From Kaistella faecalis (lineage in GTDB: Bacteria; Bacteroidota; Bacteroidia; Flavobacteriales; Weeksellaceae), in the NCBI RefSeq assembly GCF_019195395.1, contig NZ_CP078067.1, forward strand, positions 1,051,248-1,115,247: a stretch of DNA of 64,000 nt. The letters run 5' to 3'. Each line of letters opens with the position of its first letter. The stretch's first letter is position 1. The notes beneath the pieces were generated by a model. That model had not been told where the DNA came from, searched no databases, and worked only from the letters and a program-made list of their open reading frames with translations. The position numbers and the translations under genes are program-made. Shown here piece by piece: positions 1-9,598 of this stretch.

Positions 1-186
1 AGTCTGATATTTCTGCTGCTTGTTAGCAACGGCCTGTGTAAATAAGGAGACCGTTTTAAACGCATTCGATTTCCCCGCCTGCGATTTGTACGCGGAAATA
101 TCCTTAGCAATCGGAGGTAGGTCATGTTGAGCCCAGATATATCCAAAGCTCAGGTGTATTACAATTAGTAACAAAATTTTTCTCAT
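1..186 (-). CDS. Secreted protein, N-terminal part only (cut by window edge)
   Basis: Reads leftward out of the window. The 62 visible codons begin MRKILLLIVIHLSFG and give a typical signal peptide ending near an alanine-glutamine, followed by a polar alpha-helical stretch (YKSQAGKSNAFKTVSLF). No domain can be recognised from this fragment. A TAGTTTTG -7 box lies 22 bases upstream of the ATG. It could be the sensor-like periplasmic start of a histidine kinase or a TPR protein, but that is a guess. Confidence 0.6.
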   Translation of the reverse strand, partial: MRKILLLIVIHLSFGYIWAQHDLPPIAKDISAYKSQAGKSNAFKTVSLFTQAVANKQQKYQT

Positions 187-208
187 AATAGTTTTTTTTA
201 ATTGCTAA

Positions 209-216
209 CAAAACTA
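209..216 (-). promoter_or_regulatory. -7 box of the cut-off secreted protein gene
   Basis: On the minus strand the bases read TAGTTTTG, matching the Bacteroidota consensus TAnnTTTG. No clear TTG -33 element lies at the usual 17-21 bases. Confidence 0.4.
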
Positions 217-247
217 AAGTTACTAAGAAAAAATACCTAAAAAGGGC

Positions 248-271
248 GGTGGACAAAGGGGTGGACAAATT
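248..271. repeat. Two tandem 12-base direct repeats
   Basis: GGTGGACAAAGG is followed directly by GGTGGACAAATT, ten of twelve bases the same. The pair lies 30-55 bases upstream of the -7 box of the leftward gene, where an activator could bind. Function is not shown by sequence. Confidence 0.4.
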
Positions 272-357
272 TTACATGTTTAATATACAGGCAATTATAG
301 CAGAGTTGTTTCGGTGCTTAAAGCCGGCAATTGGTGTATTAAGATCCTTTTTTCGAC

Positions 358-389
358 AAAAAAAATCCCTTTTCTTTTGAAAAAGGGAT
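358..389 (-). terminator. Rho-independent terminator, leftward
   Basis: Nine-base stem ATCCCTTTT (365-373) with AAAAGGGAT (381-389). Read on the minus strand the stem is followed by a run of eight T. It is the first terminator seen after the broken TonB receptor gene, though about 250 bases past its stop. Confidence 0.6.
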
Positions 390-642
390 ATGATTAAAAT
401 TAATTATTTGTCAGGCAAATCAACCTTCAGCCTCAATTCCAAAGGTTACCAAATAATTCGTAATTCTGTTTTTAGCCCCGAATTTCTAATCGTTGTCACT
501 CAGTGTTGGATCTTCGATGATATGATTCGGGGTCGCTTTCTGGAACTTTATGTTGCGCAACATCATTCATTGCCCAATGCCTGATATTTTTTTTAAGCGG
601 ATATTTTAATGCTTATCAAGCTCACTAGGCTTTTAGATATTG

Positions 643-2807
643 TTAAAATTTATAGTTTAACTGGACTGAGAAGTTGCGGGGCTGAATCTGATCCAAATAA
701 CCTCCTCTGAAGTACGAGTTATAGCCCAACGCATCGAAAATGTTATTGAAGAACACACGCACACCAATATTATTCTGGCTGTAACCTATCTGCGCGTCCA
801 CAGTTGTATAAGAATTCATTAAGAAAGGCTTCAGTCCCGGCGTTACAGAATTGGCATGACCTGTGACAATTGTTGTCTGGGTGAATTCATCTACCGGTCT
901 TTCACCAACATAATAAATACCTGCGCCAATATCGAATCTGTTCAGTAATCCTGAATCAAATCTGTAATTCAGCCATCCGTTTGCGGTGTGTTTAGGCGCG
1001 TTCATCGGTGCAGAACCTTCAACGTATGCGGGGCTGTTGTGATATTGCGCATCGAGATATGCCCAACCCGTCATCACCTGAAGATTCGGTAAGATTTTTC
1101 CAATTAATTCTACTTCAACTCCTTTTCTGCGCAGCTGGCCTGCTAAACCGTAAAAACCGGTCGCGGTGCCATCTGCATTAAGGATGCTGTAGGAAAGGTT
1201 ATCATTTTTAATGTCGAAAATAGTCAGATTGAATCTTAATCTTTCGTCCAACCAATCAGATTTAATTCCCGCTTCAAACTGCAATGCATCGGCGGCGCCT
1301 ACTGTTCCTCCATCGAGTAATCGGTTGTTGGCGCTTCGGAGACTGGTAGTAGTGGTGTAGGATCCGAAAAGATTCACATTTTCCAGTGGAGAAATAATTA
1401 ATCCCAGAGACGGATTCCATGTTGCGCTTTCATGACCTTCAGGGTTATCGTTCAATTTGCTGTAACGGATCCCAAGGTGGGTTTTAATGTACTTGTTCCA
1501 GGTTATTAGATCTTGCGCCATCAATCCGATTGAAGGAGTCTTCGCATTAACATCAGTACCCGTTCCGAAATTAACGGCATTAGGTAATGTATTGTTGATA
1601 TTCTGCAAAACATTAATTTGATCTACAGCTAAGGCACCGTATGAAGTTGTGGTCACATTAGACTCCTTCCAATCAAAACCAATCTGGAAAGTGTGCTTCA
1701 GAAAACCGGTTTTTACATCCTCCCCAATAAAGTCGGCCTGAAAAACCTGGTTGCGGTCGTCTCTTTGGGAACGGGATAATGAACGTCTTCGGATTTCCCA
1801 TGGCTGGTTCCGGACTGTAGCGAGCGACGCGCCAATATTGTCCTGCTGATAAGAAGAGTTCATATAAGCAGCTCTCAGCTTCAGCTGATCTGTTAGTTTT
1901 CTAATGACTGTTGAGGAGAAGTTGAATGTTTTTGAATTATTGTTATCCGTGTGGAAACCTAAGAATTTACCGTCAGGCATTTCATAGATCGCGTTTAAAT
2001 CGCCATCTGCAAGATTCACTGTTCCGCGATCCGGAGTAACGTCGTTATGCATATAATCCATCTCCAGAATAACCGATGTTTTATCATCCGGTTTGTATGC
2101 GATGGATGGATTAATGTAGATTCGCTCCGTATTCACGTATTTTCTGAAACTGTTGCTGTTCTGGTAAGCACCGTTGAAACGGACAGCGAATTTTCCCTCA
2201 GAATCCAATACTCTTTGGAAATCTACGGTCGGGCGGTAAAAATCCCAGCTGCCTATCGGAAACCTACATTGGTTGCATTGTAAAATTTCGGAACTTTAGT
2301 TACCACATTAATAACTCCACCGGCTGCTCCCAGACCGTCACCGATCCCCTGAGTAACTGCCGCCGAACCTTTAATAACCTGAACCGTTTCTACACCCTGC
2401 ATATCGGTAAGCATTGATCCGGTTCTGAAGTCAGAATCCATACTTACGCCATTTTTTAGCACGGGTACGCCGCGGTATCCACGAATAGACATACTTTCTT
2501 TGGTACCACCGTAACTTCCGAACTGGGTAACACCGGGAATATTCTTTGCTACATCAGTAACGGTCAGTCCACCGAGTTGCTCTATTACCTTATTTGAGAC
2601 TACGGAGATACTTTGGATCTGATCTCGTGTCTTAAGAGGAAGGCGGGTAATTGTTTCAAGTTTAACGGGCTGTTGCTTTGCCACACCGAAAAGTTCAACC
2701 TCCGTAATTTCGGCTTGCTTTAGCGAATCACGTGGAGATTCGGTTTGCTGTGCGTAACTAACATTAAGTCCAACCAGCATTACCACTGGCATCAATACAT
2801 TCTTCAT
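643..2807 (-). pseudogene. TonB-dependent siderophore receptor, interrupted by a frameshift
   Basis: The N-terminal open frame (2807 to 2253, 184 residues) has a signal peptide (MKNVLMPVVMLVGLNVSYA) and a TonB plug domain (SIRGYRGVPV, VETVQVIKGSAAV, GGVINVVTKVPKF). It stops at TAG 2255-2253. The C-terminal frame resumes at once in another register: bases just left of the stop encode IGSWDFYRPTVDFQ and run on into the 22-stranded barrel, ending in NFSVQLNYKF at 643. Gain of one base near 2256-2259 would rejoin the frames into about 720 residues, the normal size for FhuE/FpvA-type ferric siderophore receptors. No homopolymer lies at the break, so slippage is unlikely; a true mutation or a sequencing error are both possible. 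The second frame's first ATG (2208) lacks a signal peptide and could not give a receptor alone. Confidence 0.85.
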
Positions 2808-2825
2808 AGTTTAAATTTGATGCCA

Positions 2826-2833
2826 CAAATATA
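2826..2833 (-). promoter_or_regulatory. -7 box of the siderophore receptor gene
   Basis: Minus strand reads TATATTTG, a full match to TAnnTTTG, 18 bases upstream of the ATG at 2807. Confidence 0.5.
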
Positions 2834-2977
2834 TTTATTTTTAATTATTCTAAATAACATTAGAGGGGTGACAAATGTCATATTTCTGAAGTCAACAAAA
2901 AAAAAACGGAATGGAAAACGGAACCATAATGAGCAAGAAGCGCAAATCGTGCAACTTAAAAAAAGAAATTTTGGCAC

Positions 2978-3012
2978 AAAAAAAATTCCCTTTTCTCGCG
3001 AAAAGGGAATTT
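2978..3012 (-). terminator. Terminator of the rpsL-rpsJ operon
   Basis: Stem of 13 bases, AAATTCCCTTTTC (2983-2995) with its complement (3000-3012), loop of four. On the minus strand it is followed by a run of eight T. It lies 24 bases past the rpsJ stop. Confidence 0.85.
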
Positions 3013-3035
3013 CTATCATAGCGAAGTGCAAATTA

Positions 3036-3341
3036 TCACACTTTAATTTCTACGTCAACTCCTGAAGGAAGCTCTAATTTCATTAGCGCATCTACAGTTT
3101 TAGAAGATGAAGAGTAGATATCCATCAGTCTCTTATGAGCTGAAAGCTGGAACTGTTCTCTTGCCTTCTTGTTTACGTGCGGAGATCTCAATACGGTGAA
3201 GATTCTCTTGTTCGTTGGCAAAGGAATCGGGCCGTTTACCACAGCGCCGGTTGCTTTTACCGTTCTCACGATTTTCTCAGCAGATTTATCTACTAAATTG
3301 TAATCGTAAGATTTTAATTTTATTCTGATTCTTTGTGACAT
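3036..3341 (-). CDS. rpsJ: 30S ribosomal protein S10 (uS10)
   Basis: Length 101, usual for S10. The sequence [20 protein letters not shown] and the loop [20 protein letters not shown] are diagnostic, the latter being the loop that reaches into the 30S head and also contacts NusB in antitermination. It follows fusA by 19 bases. Unlike the common arrangement in which rpsJ leads the large rplC-rplD cluster, here a strong terminator follows directly, so rpsJ is the last gene of the str operon. Confidence 0.97.
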   Translation of the reverse strand: MSQRIRIKLKSYDYNLVDKSAEKIVRTVKATGAVVNGPIPLPTNKRIFTVLRSPHVNKKAREQFQLSAHKRLMDIYSSSSKTVDALMKLELPSGVDVEIKV

Positions 3342-3360
3342 TTTAATTTAGATTTAAAGA

Positions 3361-5478
3361 TTAACCTCTTGCTTTTTCGATTACAGATTCAGCAACGTTA
3401 GTTGGAGCTGCTTCATACTTTTCGAATTCCATTGAAGATGTTGCTCTACCTGAAGAAAGTGTTCTCAATGTAGTAACATAACCAAACATTTCAGAAAGCG
3501 GAACGAATCCTTTGATCACTTTCGCGTTGTTTCTGTCGTCCATACCATTAATGGTACCACGTCTCTTGTTAAGGTCACCAACGATATCACCCATATATTC
3601 TTCCGGTGTTACCACTTCAATTTTCATGATAGGTTCCATGATCACTGGTTTTGCTTTTTTACCAGCTTCCTTGAAGCCCATTTTCGCAGCAAGTTCGAAA
3701 GATAATGCATCTGAATCCACCGGGTGGAAAGATCCGTCCTTCAAAGTTACTTTAATACCTTCGATTTCGAAACCTGCCAAAGGACCATTCTTCATTGCCT
3801 CTTTGAAACCTTTTTCTACAGATGGGATATATTCTTTCGGAACGTTACCACCTTTGATTTCATTGATGAATTCAAGACCTGGTTTGTTGTCATCAGCCGG
3901 AGCCAATTCAAACACGATATCAGCAAATTTACCACGTCCACCAGATTGTTTTTTGTAAACTTCTCTGTGGTTAGCAGACATTGTAAGGTTTTCTTTGTAC
4001 TCAACCTGAGGTTGTCCCTGGTTAACTTCAACCTTGAACTCTCTTCTCATACGGTCAACAATAATGTCGAGGTGAAGTTCACCCATACCTGAGATGATCG
4101 TCTGTCCTGAAGCTTCGTCAGTTTTAACCTGGAAAGTTGGATCTTCTTCAGCTAATTTAGCCAAAGCGTTACCCATTTTATCCTGGTCAGCTTTAGTCTT
4201 AGGCTCTACCGCGATACCGATTACCGGATCTGGGAAAACCATAGATTCAAGAACAATAGGATGTTTTTCATCGCAAAGGGTATCACCCGTCTTGATAGAT
4301 TTAAATCCAACTGCTGCACCAATATCTCCAGCCTCGATATACTCGATTGGCTCCTGCTTGTTAGCATGCATCTGGAAGATACGGGAGATTCTTTCTTTAT
4401 TGTTTGATCTTGTGTTCAAAACATAAGAACCAGCATCAAGTCTTCCTGAATAAGCTCTGAAGAATGCCAGTCTTCCTACAAAAGGATCTGTTGCAATTTT
4501 AAAAGCTAATGCCGCGAAAGGCTCAGTTACTGAAGGTTTTCTTGAAATAGGCTCGTCTGTTCTTGGATCTGTTCCGTCGATTGCCTCCTTATCCATTGGC
4601 GAAGGAAGGTATCTACAAACTGCATCAAGCATGAACTGCACTCCTTTGTTTTTGAATGAAGAACCACATGTCATCGGAATGATGCTCATATCCAAAGTTG
4701 CAGCTCTAAGTGCAGCGTGAATTTCCTCTTCAGTAATGGAATTTTCGTCTTCCATAAATTTCTCAAGAAGATTTTCGTCATAAGCAGCGATTTCTTCAAT
4801 CAACTGTGCTCTGAACTGTCTAACTTCGTCGGTCATTTCAACCGGGATATCTACAATATCAAAGGTAGAACCATGGTTTTCATCGTGCCATACAATCGCA
4901 CGGTTTTTTACCAAATCTACAACACCTTTGAAATCAGCTTCGTCACCGATAGGCAATACGATTGGAACTGCATTAGAACCAAGCATTTCTTTTACCTGCT
5001 TACAAACGTTCAGGAAGTCAGCTCCCTGACGGTCCATCTTGTTTACGAAGCCCATACGAGCAACTTTATAGTTGTCCGCAAGTCTCCAGTTGGTTTCAGA
5101 CTGAGGCTCAACACCATCAACTGCAGAGAAAAGGAATACAAGTCCGTCTAATACACGAAGTGAACGGTTTACCTCTACGGTAAAGTCAACGTGTCCCGGT
5201 GTATCAATAATGTTGAAGTGATAATCTTTAGCTTCCGGAAGCGGTTTGCCTTGTTCGGTTGGGAATTTCCAGTCTACAGTTACTGCTGCAGATGTAATGG
5301 TAATCCCTCTCTCAGCTTCCTGCTCCATCCAGTCGGTAGTAGCACCACCTTCGTGAGTTTCACCAATTTTGTGATTCTTTCCGGAATAAAATAAAATTCT
5401 TTCTGTAGTGGTGGTTTTCCCTGCATCAATGTGAGCAGCGATACCGATGTTTCTTGTAAGTTTAAGATCTCTTGCCAT
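3361..5478 (-). CDS. fusA: Elongation factor G
   Basis: A GTPase of 705 residues that drives translocation on the ribosome and, with RRF, ribosome recycling. Visible motifs are the P-loop [12 protein letters not shown] near residue 16, the switch I region [18 protein letters not shown], and NKMD for guanine recognition, followed by EF-G domains II-V ([12 protein letters not shown] in domain [15 protein letters not shown] in domain IV, the C-terminal [15 protein letters not shown]). Full length with no internal break. It sits 6 bases after rpsG and is co-transcribed with it. Confidence 0.98.
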   Translation of the reverse strand: MARDLKLTRNIGIAAHIDAGKTTTTERILFYSGKNHKIGETHEGGATTDWMEQEAERGITITSAAVTVDWKFPTEQGKPLPEAKDYHFNIIDTPGHVDFTVEVNRSLRVLDGLVFLFSAVDGVEPQSETNWRLADNYKVARMGFVNKMDRQGADFLNVCKQVKEMLGSNAVPIVLPIGDEADFKGVVDLVKNRAIVWHDENHGSTFDIVDIPVEMTDEVRQFRAQLIEEIAAYDENLLEKFMEDENSITEEEIHAALRAATLDMSIIPMTCGSSFKNKGVQFMLDAVCRYLPSPMDKEAIDGTDPRTDEPISRKPSVTEPFAALAFKIATDPFVGRLAFFRAYSGRLDAGSYVLNTRSNNKERISRIFQMHANKQEPIEYIEAGDIGAAVGFKSIKTGDTLCDEKHPIVLESMVFPDPVIGIAVEPKTKADQDKMGNALAKLAEEDPTFQVKTDEASGQTIISGMGELHLDIIVDRMRREFKVEVNQGQPQVEYKENLTMSANHREVYKKQSGGRGKFADIVFELAPADDNKPGLEFINEIKGGNVPKEYIPSVEKGFKEAMKNGPLAGFEIEGIKVTLKDGSFHPVDSDALSFELAAKMGFKEAGKKAKPVIMEPIMKIEVVTPEEYMGDIVGDLNKRRGTINGMDDRNNAKVIKGFVPLSEMFGYVTTLRTLSSGRATSSMEFEKYEAAPTNVAESVIEKARG

Positions 5479-5484
5479 TTCAGA

Positions 5485-5961
5485 TTAGAATTTAAAGTGT
5501 GAAAATGCTTTGTTTGCTTCAGCCATTCTGTGAGTGTCTGTTTTCTTTTTGTAAGCAGCACCTTCTTCTTTAGCAGCAGCGATAACTTCAGCAGCTAATT
5601 TCTGAGCCATTGATTTATCGTTTCTTGCTTTAGAATATTTAATTAACCATTTCATTGCCATAGAGATTTTTCTATCTGCACGAATTGGCATTGGGATCTG
5701 GAAGTTAGCACCACCGATTCTGCGTGAACGTACTTCTACGTGCGGCATAACGTTGGTTAAAGCATCTTTCCAGATTTCAAGAGAAGTTTTTTCGTTCTCT
5801 CCTTTTTTGCTTTCTACGATATCTAAAGCATCGTAGAATATTTTGAATGCGATTGACTTTTTACCGTCAAGCATTAAATTGTTCACAAATCTCGTTACCA
5901 GCTGATCATTAAATTTAGGATCCGGTAACAACGGTCTTTTTTTCGCTTTCGTCTTTCTCAT
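5485..5961 (-). CDS. rpsG: 30S ribosomal protein S7 (uS7)
   Basis: Length 158. Family features are the N-terminal [18 protein letters not shown], the [14 protein letters not shown] helix, and [17 protein letters not shown] that contacts 16S rRNA and the E-site tRNA. S7 nucleates assembly of the 30S head and in many bacteria represses its own operon. It starts 25 bases after the rpsL stop. Confidence 0.97.
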   Translation of the reverse strand: MRKTKAKKRPLLPDPKFNDQLVTRFVNNLMLDGKKSIAFKIFYDALDIVESKKGENEKTSLEIWKDALTNVMPHVEVRSRRIGGANFQIPMPIRADRKISMAMKWLIKYSKARNDKSMAQKLAAEVIAAAKEEGAAYKKKTDTHRMAEANKAFSHFKF

Positions 5962-5986
5962 TGTTTCGTTTCTTTAAAATTAATGA

Positions 5987-6400
5987 TTACTTTTTCTTTC
6001 CTTTTGCAGGTGCTGCAGCTGCCTGACCTGGTTTTGGTCTCTTAGCTCCGTACTTGGATCTTCTTTGAGTTCTTCCGTTTACTCCTGCAGTATCCAAAGC
6101 TCCACGAACAATGTGATAACGTACTCCCGGTAGGTCTTTCACCCTTCCTCCGCGTACCAATACTATCGAGTGCTCTTGAAGATTATGTCCTTCGCCCGGG
6201 ATATAAGCGTTGACTTCTTTACCGTTAGAAAGTCTTACCCTTGCAACTTTTCTAAGTGCAGAGTTAGGTTTCTTAGGTGTGGTAGTATATACTCTTGTAC
6301 ATACACCTCGTCTTTGTGGACAGGAATCAAGTGCAGCCGATTTACTCTTCTTGGTAAGTGCGACTCTTCCTTTTCTAACTAATTGTTGAATAGTAGGCAT
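5987..6400 (-). CDS. rpsL: 30S ribosomal protein S12 (uS12)
   Basis: Length 137, with the usual core and an extra alanine/lysine-rich tail ([11 protein letters not shown]). S12 lies at the decoding centre. The two residues whose change gives streptomycin resistance in other bacteria are the usual ones here: Lys43 in [12 protein letters not shown] and Lys88 in [13 protein letters not shown]. Asp89, the residue methylthiolated by RimO where that enzyme is present, is also kept. First gene of the operon, behind a very good promoter. Confidence 0.97.
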   Translation of the reverse strand: MPTIQQLVRKGRVALTKKSKSAALDSCPQRRGVCTRVYTTTPKKPNSALRKVARVRLSNGKEVNAYIPGEGHNLQEHSIVLVRGGRVKDLPGVRYHIVRGALDTAGVNGRTQRRSKYGAKRPKPGQAAAAPAKGKKK

Positions 6401-6424
6401 TTAATTGCTTTTTATTTTAGGGTG

Positions 6425-6454
6425 CAAAAGTAAGTAATATTTTTTAATCTGCAA
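6425..6454 (-). promoter_or_regulatory. Promoter of the rpsL operon
   Basis: Minus strand: -33 TTG (6454-6452), 19-base spacer, -7 TACTTTTG (6432-6425), a complete Bacteroidota promoter. The segment TTGCAGATTAAAAAAT recurs in the rpmE promoter. The ATG lies 24 bases after the -7 box. Confidence 0.8.
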
Positions 6455-6523
6455 TAAGTTGCCACTAAATATATTTATATTTAAAAGCAAGGTTATCATA
6501 ATATAACGCTGTGAAGTTCAATG

Positions 6524-8113
6524 CTATTCAATTATCCTCACTTTCACATTTTTATTCCAGTTAAATTTTCGGATATTGTTTTCTAAAGACTCTTTAATTG
6601 CAGGATTAATACAATAAATGGTAACATCGGGCTGCGAGACCACTGCATTGCTTTCAATCGTCAGCACAGCGACTTCCTCCCATTCAGCCGGAACAAAGCC
6701 CCGCAGCCATTCCTTATAAACTATTGCAAGCTGATAATTCTGTTCTATGCTGTAATCTCCGACATATTTACCAAATGCGCGCTCAGAATAATCTGCTCTT
6801 TGATTAAACTCCATAATTTGTGGCGAACCCAGTCCCACAATATCAAACAAATGAATATCTGTAAAGTACGACATCGCCCCGATATCATTTGCCACTACTT
6901 TTGTATCATTATAATAAGTATGCAAAAATTCACCTGCCTGAACTTGCTGTTCGTAAATATTTTTCGATCCATACATTAAAATCTTATGAGAAAAAACCAT
7001 TTTTGAAAACATCAGGACGATATTTCCCAAGACCAAAAATGTAAGAATGTAATTTTTTTTAGAGGCGATTTTAAAATCTTCGAAATAACTGGTAAGTCGG
7101 GGCAGGGTTAACATAGCAAATGCAACCATTAAATAAGCTTCATACCGCAGAATGTTTTTTAAATCAGCAAATACGCTGTGAAGCAATAAAGTTGCAGCCC
7201 AGGCAAGCAGAAGAAAATTTTTCAGATAAAATTCTTGCAAAGATCTTCTTTCTTTGAAATCGGCAAAAAGCAAAGCGCCAAGCAATAAGAGCGGAAGAAG
7301 ACATCTTTTGTAAAAACTTCGGTTTTGTAGTGCAGAAAGCAATATATCCTTAATCTGCTCGAAAACATTACCTGAGAAATCGATGCGTGCGCCCTTCACT
7401 ACAACGGAATTCGGAAACAAGTGACCAGTCTGCTGGTAATTGAAATAACAGAATATCAAAACAGGTCCAAGGCCGAAAATCAGAATTAGAAGTGATTCTC
7501 TAAACTTCTTTAGTAAAGCTAAAAAGAAAGCAACTGAAACAAAATAAAACATCATTTCGAATCGCACTAATCCCAACAGCAAAATAGTTCCATAAAAAAA
7601 GTAAAGTGAATTTCTTTTTGTAAAATTGCCAGAAATCCAATCTGTGAAGAAGTAAATATTGAGAATCACAAGCAAAACTTGCATAAGATGCTCCATGCCT
7701 GAAAACAACTGAAGATGAAGAGCTGCCGAAAAAACCGTAAAAAGAACCGATAACAGAATAAAGTTTGTCTTAATCGAGAAACGCCTGAAGTATTTTGTAA
7801 GAAAACAGAGAATATTAACAGCGCAGAGGAGATTAATAACCAATGGAATCAGGGCAGAATTACCAAAAATCCACATTAAAACTGAAATTAAAAATGTAAA
7901 AACCGGTGATGAAGACGAGGATGAAAATTCATGAGGCGTCATTCCCCATACTCCATGCAAAGCGAAATTTTTTGCCAAAGCCAGATGAATATAAGCATCA
8001 TCAAGCAGATAGGTGAAATTCCACTCCGTTTTGGAGGTCATTATCACAAAATAAATGATGCAGAGGCCAAAAAAAACTGCGGCTGATACAAGGAAATTCT
8101 TCATTTTAATCAT
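6524..8113 (-). CDS. Polytopic membrane protein, GT-C glycosyltransferase-like
   Basis: Length 529, about ten hydrophobic segments. The first transmembrane helix is followed by LLDDAYIHLALAKNFA; an acidic pair in the first periplasmic loop is the hallmark of GT-C enzymes (GT39/GT83 and relatives), which move sugars from polyprenyl-phosphate donors. A soluble C-terminal part follows residue 400. The SSSSSSPVF loop is unusual but not informative. It ends 123 bases past the rpsL start region and forms a pair with the next gene upstream (10 bases apart). Substrate cannot be read from sequence; ATG could also be the one 9 bases further in. Confidence 0.6.
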   Translation of the reverse strand: MIKMKNFLVSAAVFFGLCIIYFVIMTSKTEWNFTYLLDDAYIHLALAKNFALHGVWGMTPHEFSSSSSSPVFTFLISVLMWIFGNSALIPLVINLLCAVNILCFLTKYFRRFSIKTNFILLSVLFTVFSAALHLQLFSGMEHLMQVLLVILNIYFFTDWISGNFTKRNSLYFFYGTILLLGLVRFEMMFYFVSVAFFLALLKKFRESLLILIFGLGPVLIFCYFNYQQTGHLFPNSVVVKGARIDFSGNVFEQIKDILLSALQNRSFYKRCLLPLLLLGALLFADFKERRSLQEFYLKNFLLLAWAATLLLHSVFADLKNILRYEAYLMVAFAMLTLPRLTSYFEDFKIASKKNYILTFLVLGNIVLMFSKMVFSHKILMYGSKNIYEQQVQAGEFLHTYYNDTKVVANDIGAMSYFTDIHLFDIVGLGSPQIMEFNQRADYSERAFGKYVGDYSIEQNYQLAIVYKEWLRGFVPAEWEEVAVLTIESNAVVSQPDVTIYCINPAIKESLENNIRKFNWNKNVKVRIIE

Positions 8114-8123
8114 ACATTAAGTC

Positions 8124-9494
8124 TTACTTCAACATCAGCTGAGAAGTATATAAAACTTTACTTTTATCTTTAATGGTATCATATTTCAGCCACTTAATCT
8201 GTGGATTTACGGTTCCACCGATCGACTGCTTCCACTCTCCTTTCTGACCGCTGGTATGTTGGTAATTAAAAGTCTTATTGATTACAGGAATATGATAAAC
8301 AGTTACATTCTTTACGGTTTTTTCGTCATCAAAAAGATAAATTTTATCTTTAAATTTCAGCATCTGCGGCTCAATAATACTTTTGTTTCTCAGATAGTTT
8401 GATGGATTTTTTAAACTGTACACCGTTAAAAACAGCAGAAAGAAACAACCTAATCCGAAAATAAATCTGTCGGATCTTAAATTCTTAAAATAAATAACCA
8501 GAAAAGAAAAGAACAAACAAAAGTTAGCCGCTGCAAGCATCCTTACATTCATTTCTTCGATCTGCTGGAAAAGGCCCGAAATAAAAAGCGTAACTGTATA
8601 TACTGCAGCTATAATCCATAACAGATAGTGAAACTCCAACTGGAGCAATGCTTTTTTCTGCCGGACTAACCTGATGATATATTTCAGAAGCAGCAAATCA
8701 AAAATCATCAGACCCACCTGAAAACCAACACTTATAAAACTGTTGGAAGCCGGTTTAATCCCAATAAAAGGATCAGTCACATTCGTCATCGCCAAAAAAT
8801 TCCGTAATAAGTATATCGGATGGATTTGTGCCGGAGTTCCACGAAGATGTTCGCCTGTGAAACTTCCAAAATTAAAGTGGTTAAAACTTAAATATAACCC
8901 AATTCCCAGCCCAGCAACTATTAAAACCTGCAAAAAATCCTTTTGGACCTCAGAATATTTTTTCTTCAGAATCATCCATAACCAGAAAACTCCAATACCC
9001 ATATATATGTAGATACCTGAATAACGAACGGCAAAAAGAAGTAATAATAGGGCAGAGGTAAAAAAAACGAACTGTTTAGAAGCAATTTTCTCACTGATTC
9101 TTTCATGAAAAAAATAAATCAGAAAGTATAATAAAAAGATGAAAGGTCCTTCTGATACAACAAGATTCATAGCAAAGAAGAGCGTTTTACCTGTAAAAAG
9201 CAATACGGTTTCTCGGAAATAAAACTTTCTGAAATACGAAAAGAGCAGGAGCAAAATAACCATAAAAATATTCAGCATTTTGCCAGCCCAAAAATAGTCC
9301 TGAAAAAAAGTATAGAAAATCTTAATTAAAACCGGAAAACCCAACGGAAAAAGATTGGTTTCTATTCCTGGTAAATCCGACGCAATCCCAAAATAAGAAA
9401 GGCTGTCGGCGCCGATTCCGCCAGTAGGCAGAAAAAAAGACTGAAAAAAATAAATGACAGTTACTGCAACAGCCAAATACACATATTTCCTCAT
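8124..9494 (-). CDS. Polytopic membrane protein, probable GT-C-like partner
   Basis: With the start chosen here the product has 456 residues, begins MRKYVYLAVAVTVIYF and has about ten membrane segments. The first loop GGIGADSLSYFGIASDLPG has the acidic-residue-plus-tyrosine layout of GT-C proteins, and GFPVLIKIFY follows as in dolichyl-phosphate-type mannosyltransferases. A longer frame opens at 9590, but the extra 32 codons run across the upstream control region and bring no homology-like sequence, so the ATG at 9494 is preferred. A near-match -7 box (CATATTTG) lies 23 bases before it. Same strand and direction as the following GT-C-like gene; probably an envelope glycan pair. Confidence 0.55.
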   Translation of the reverse strand: MRKYVYLAVAVTVIYFFQSFFLPTGGIGADSLSYFGIASDLPGIETNLFPLGFPVLIKIFYTFFQDYFWAGKMLNIFMVILLLLFSYFRKFYFRETVLLFTGKTLFFAMNLVVSEGPFIFLLYFLIYFFHERISEKIASKQFVFFTSALLLLLFAVRYSGIYIYMGIGVFWLWMILKKKYSEVQKDFLQVLIVAGLGIGLYLSFNHFNFGSFTGEHLRGTPAQIHPIYLLRNFLAMTNVTDPFIGIKPASNSFISVGFQVGLMIFDLLLLKYIIRLVRQKKALLQLEFHYLLWIIAAVYTVTLFISGLFQQIEEMNVRMLAAANFCLFFSFLVIYFKNLRSDRFIFGLGCFFLLFLTVYSLKNPSNYLRNKSIIEPQMLKFKDKIYLFDDEKTVKNVTVYHIPVINKTFNYQHTSGQKGEWKQSIGGTVNPQIKWLKYDTIKDKSKVLYTSQLMLK

Positions 9495-9567
9495 AGCAGC
9501 ATAAATGTTCTTCTGCACAAATATGCAAATTTTTATTATCGTAACCGGTGTATTATAAGTTTTAATA

Positions 9568-9575
9568 TATATTTG
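9568..9575 (+). promoter_or_regulatory. -7 box of the LRR protein gene
   Basis: TATATTTG, full match to TAnnTTTG, 23 bases upstream of the GTG start at 9599. Confidence 0.5.
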
Positions 9576-9598
9576 TACTCCAAAAAACACACAATCTG

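Larger units (their letters stand above)
187..642. other. Gene-poor intergenic stretch
   Basis: It holds the -7 box of the leftward gene (209-216), a 12-base tandem repeat (248-271) and a hairpin with an A-run on its left side (358-389) that can terminate leftward transcription. Between 390 and 642 I see no convincing gene. A 64-codon plus-strand frame at 390-584 and a 26-codon minus-strand frame at 486-566 have no recognisable family and no promoter. A distal terminator some 250 bases after the receptor gene would leave a long 3' UTR or allow an unrecognised small RNA. Confidence 0.5.

Noticed and set aside
469-481. Possible third copy of the intergenic repeat (TTTTTAGCCCCGA)
   Set aside because: Only 13 bases match one end; the arms are missing.
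486-566. 26-codon minus-strand frame (MMLRNIKFQKATPNH...)
   Set aside because: Reads like protein sequence but too short to support without conservation data.
390-584. 64-codon open frame on the plus strand
   Set aside because: No signal peptide, no family resemblance, no promoter, and it begins directly at a terminator hairpin of the opposite strand.
2745-3065. Overlapping open frames on both strands between the receptor and rpsJ
   Set aside because: They run through a promoter and a terminator and give low-complexity basic peptides.
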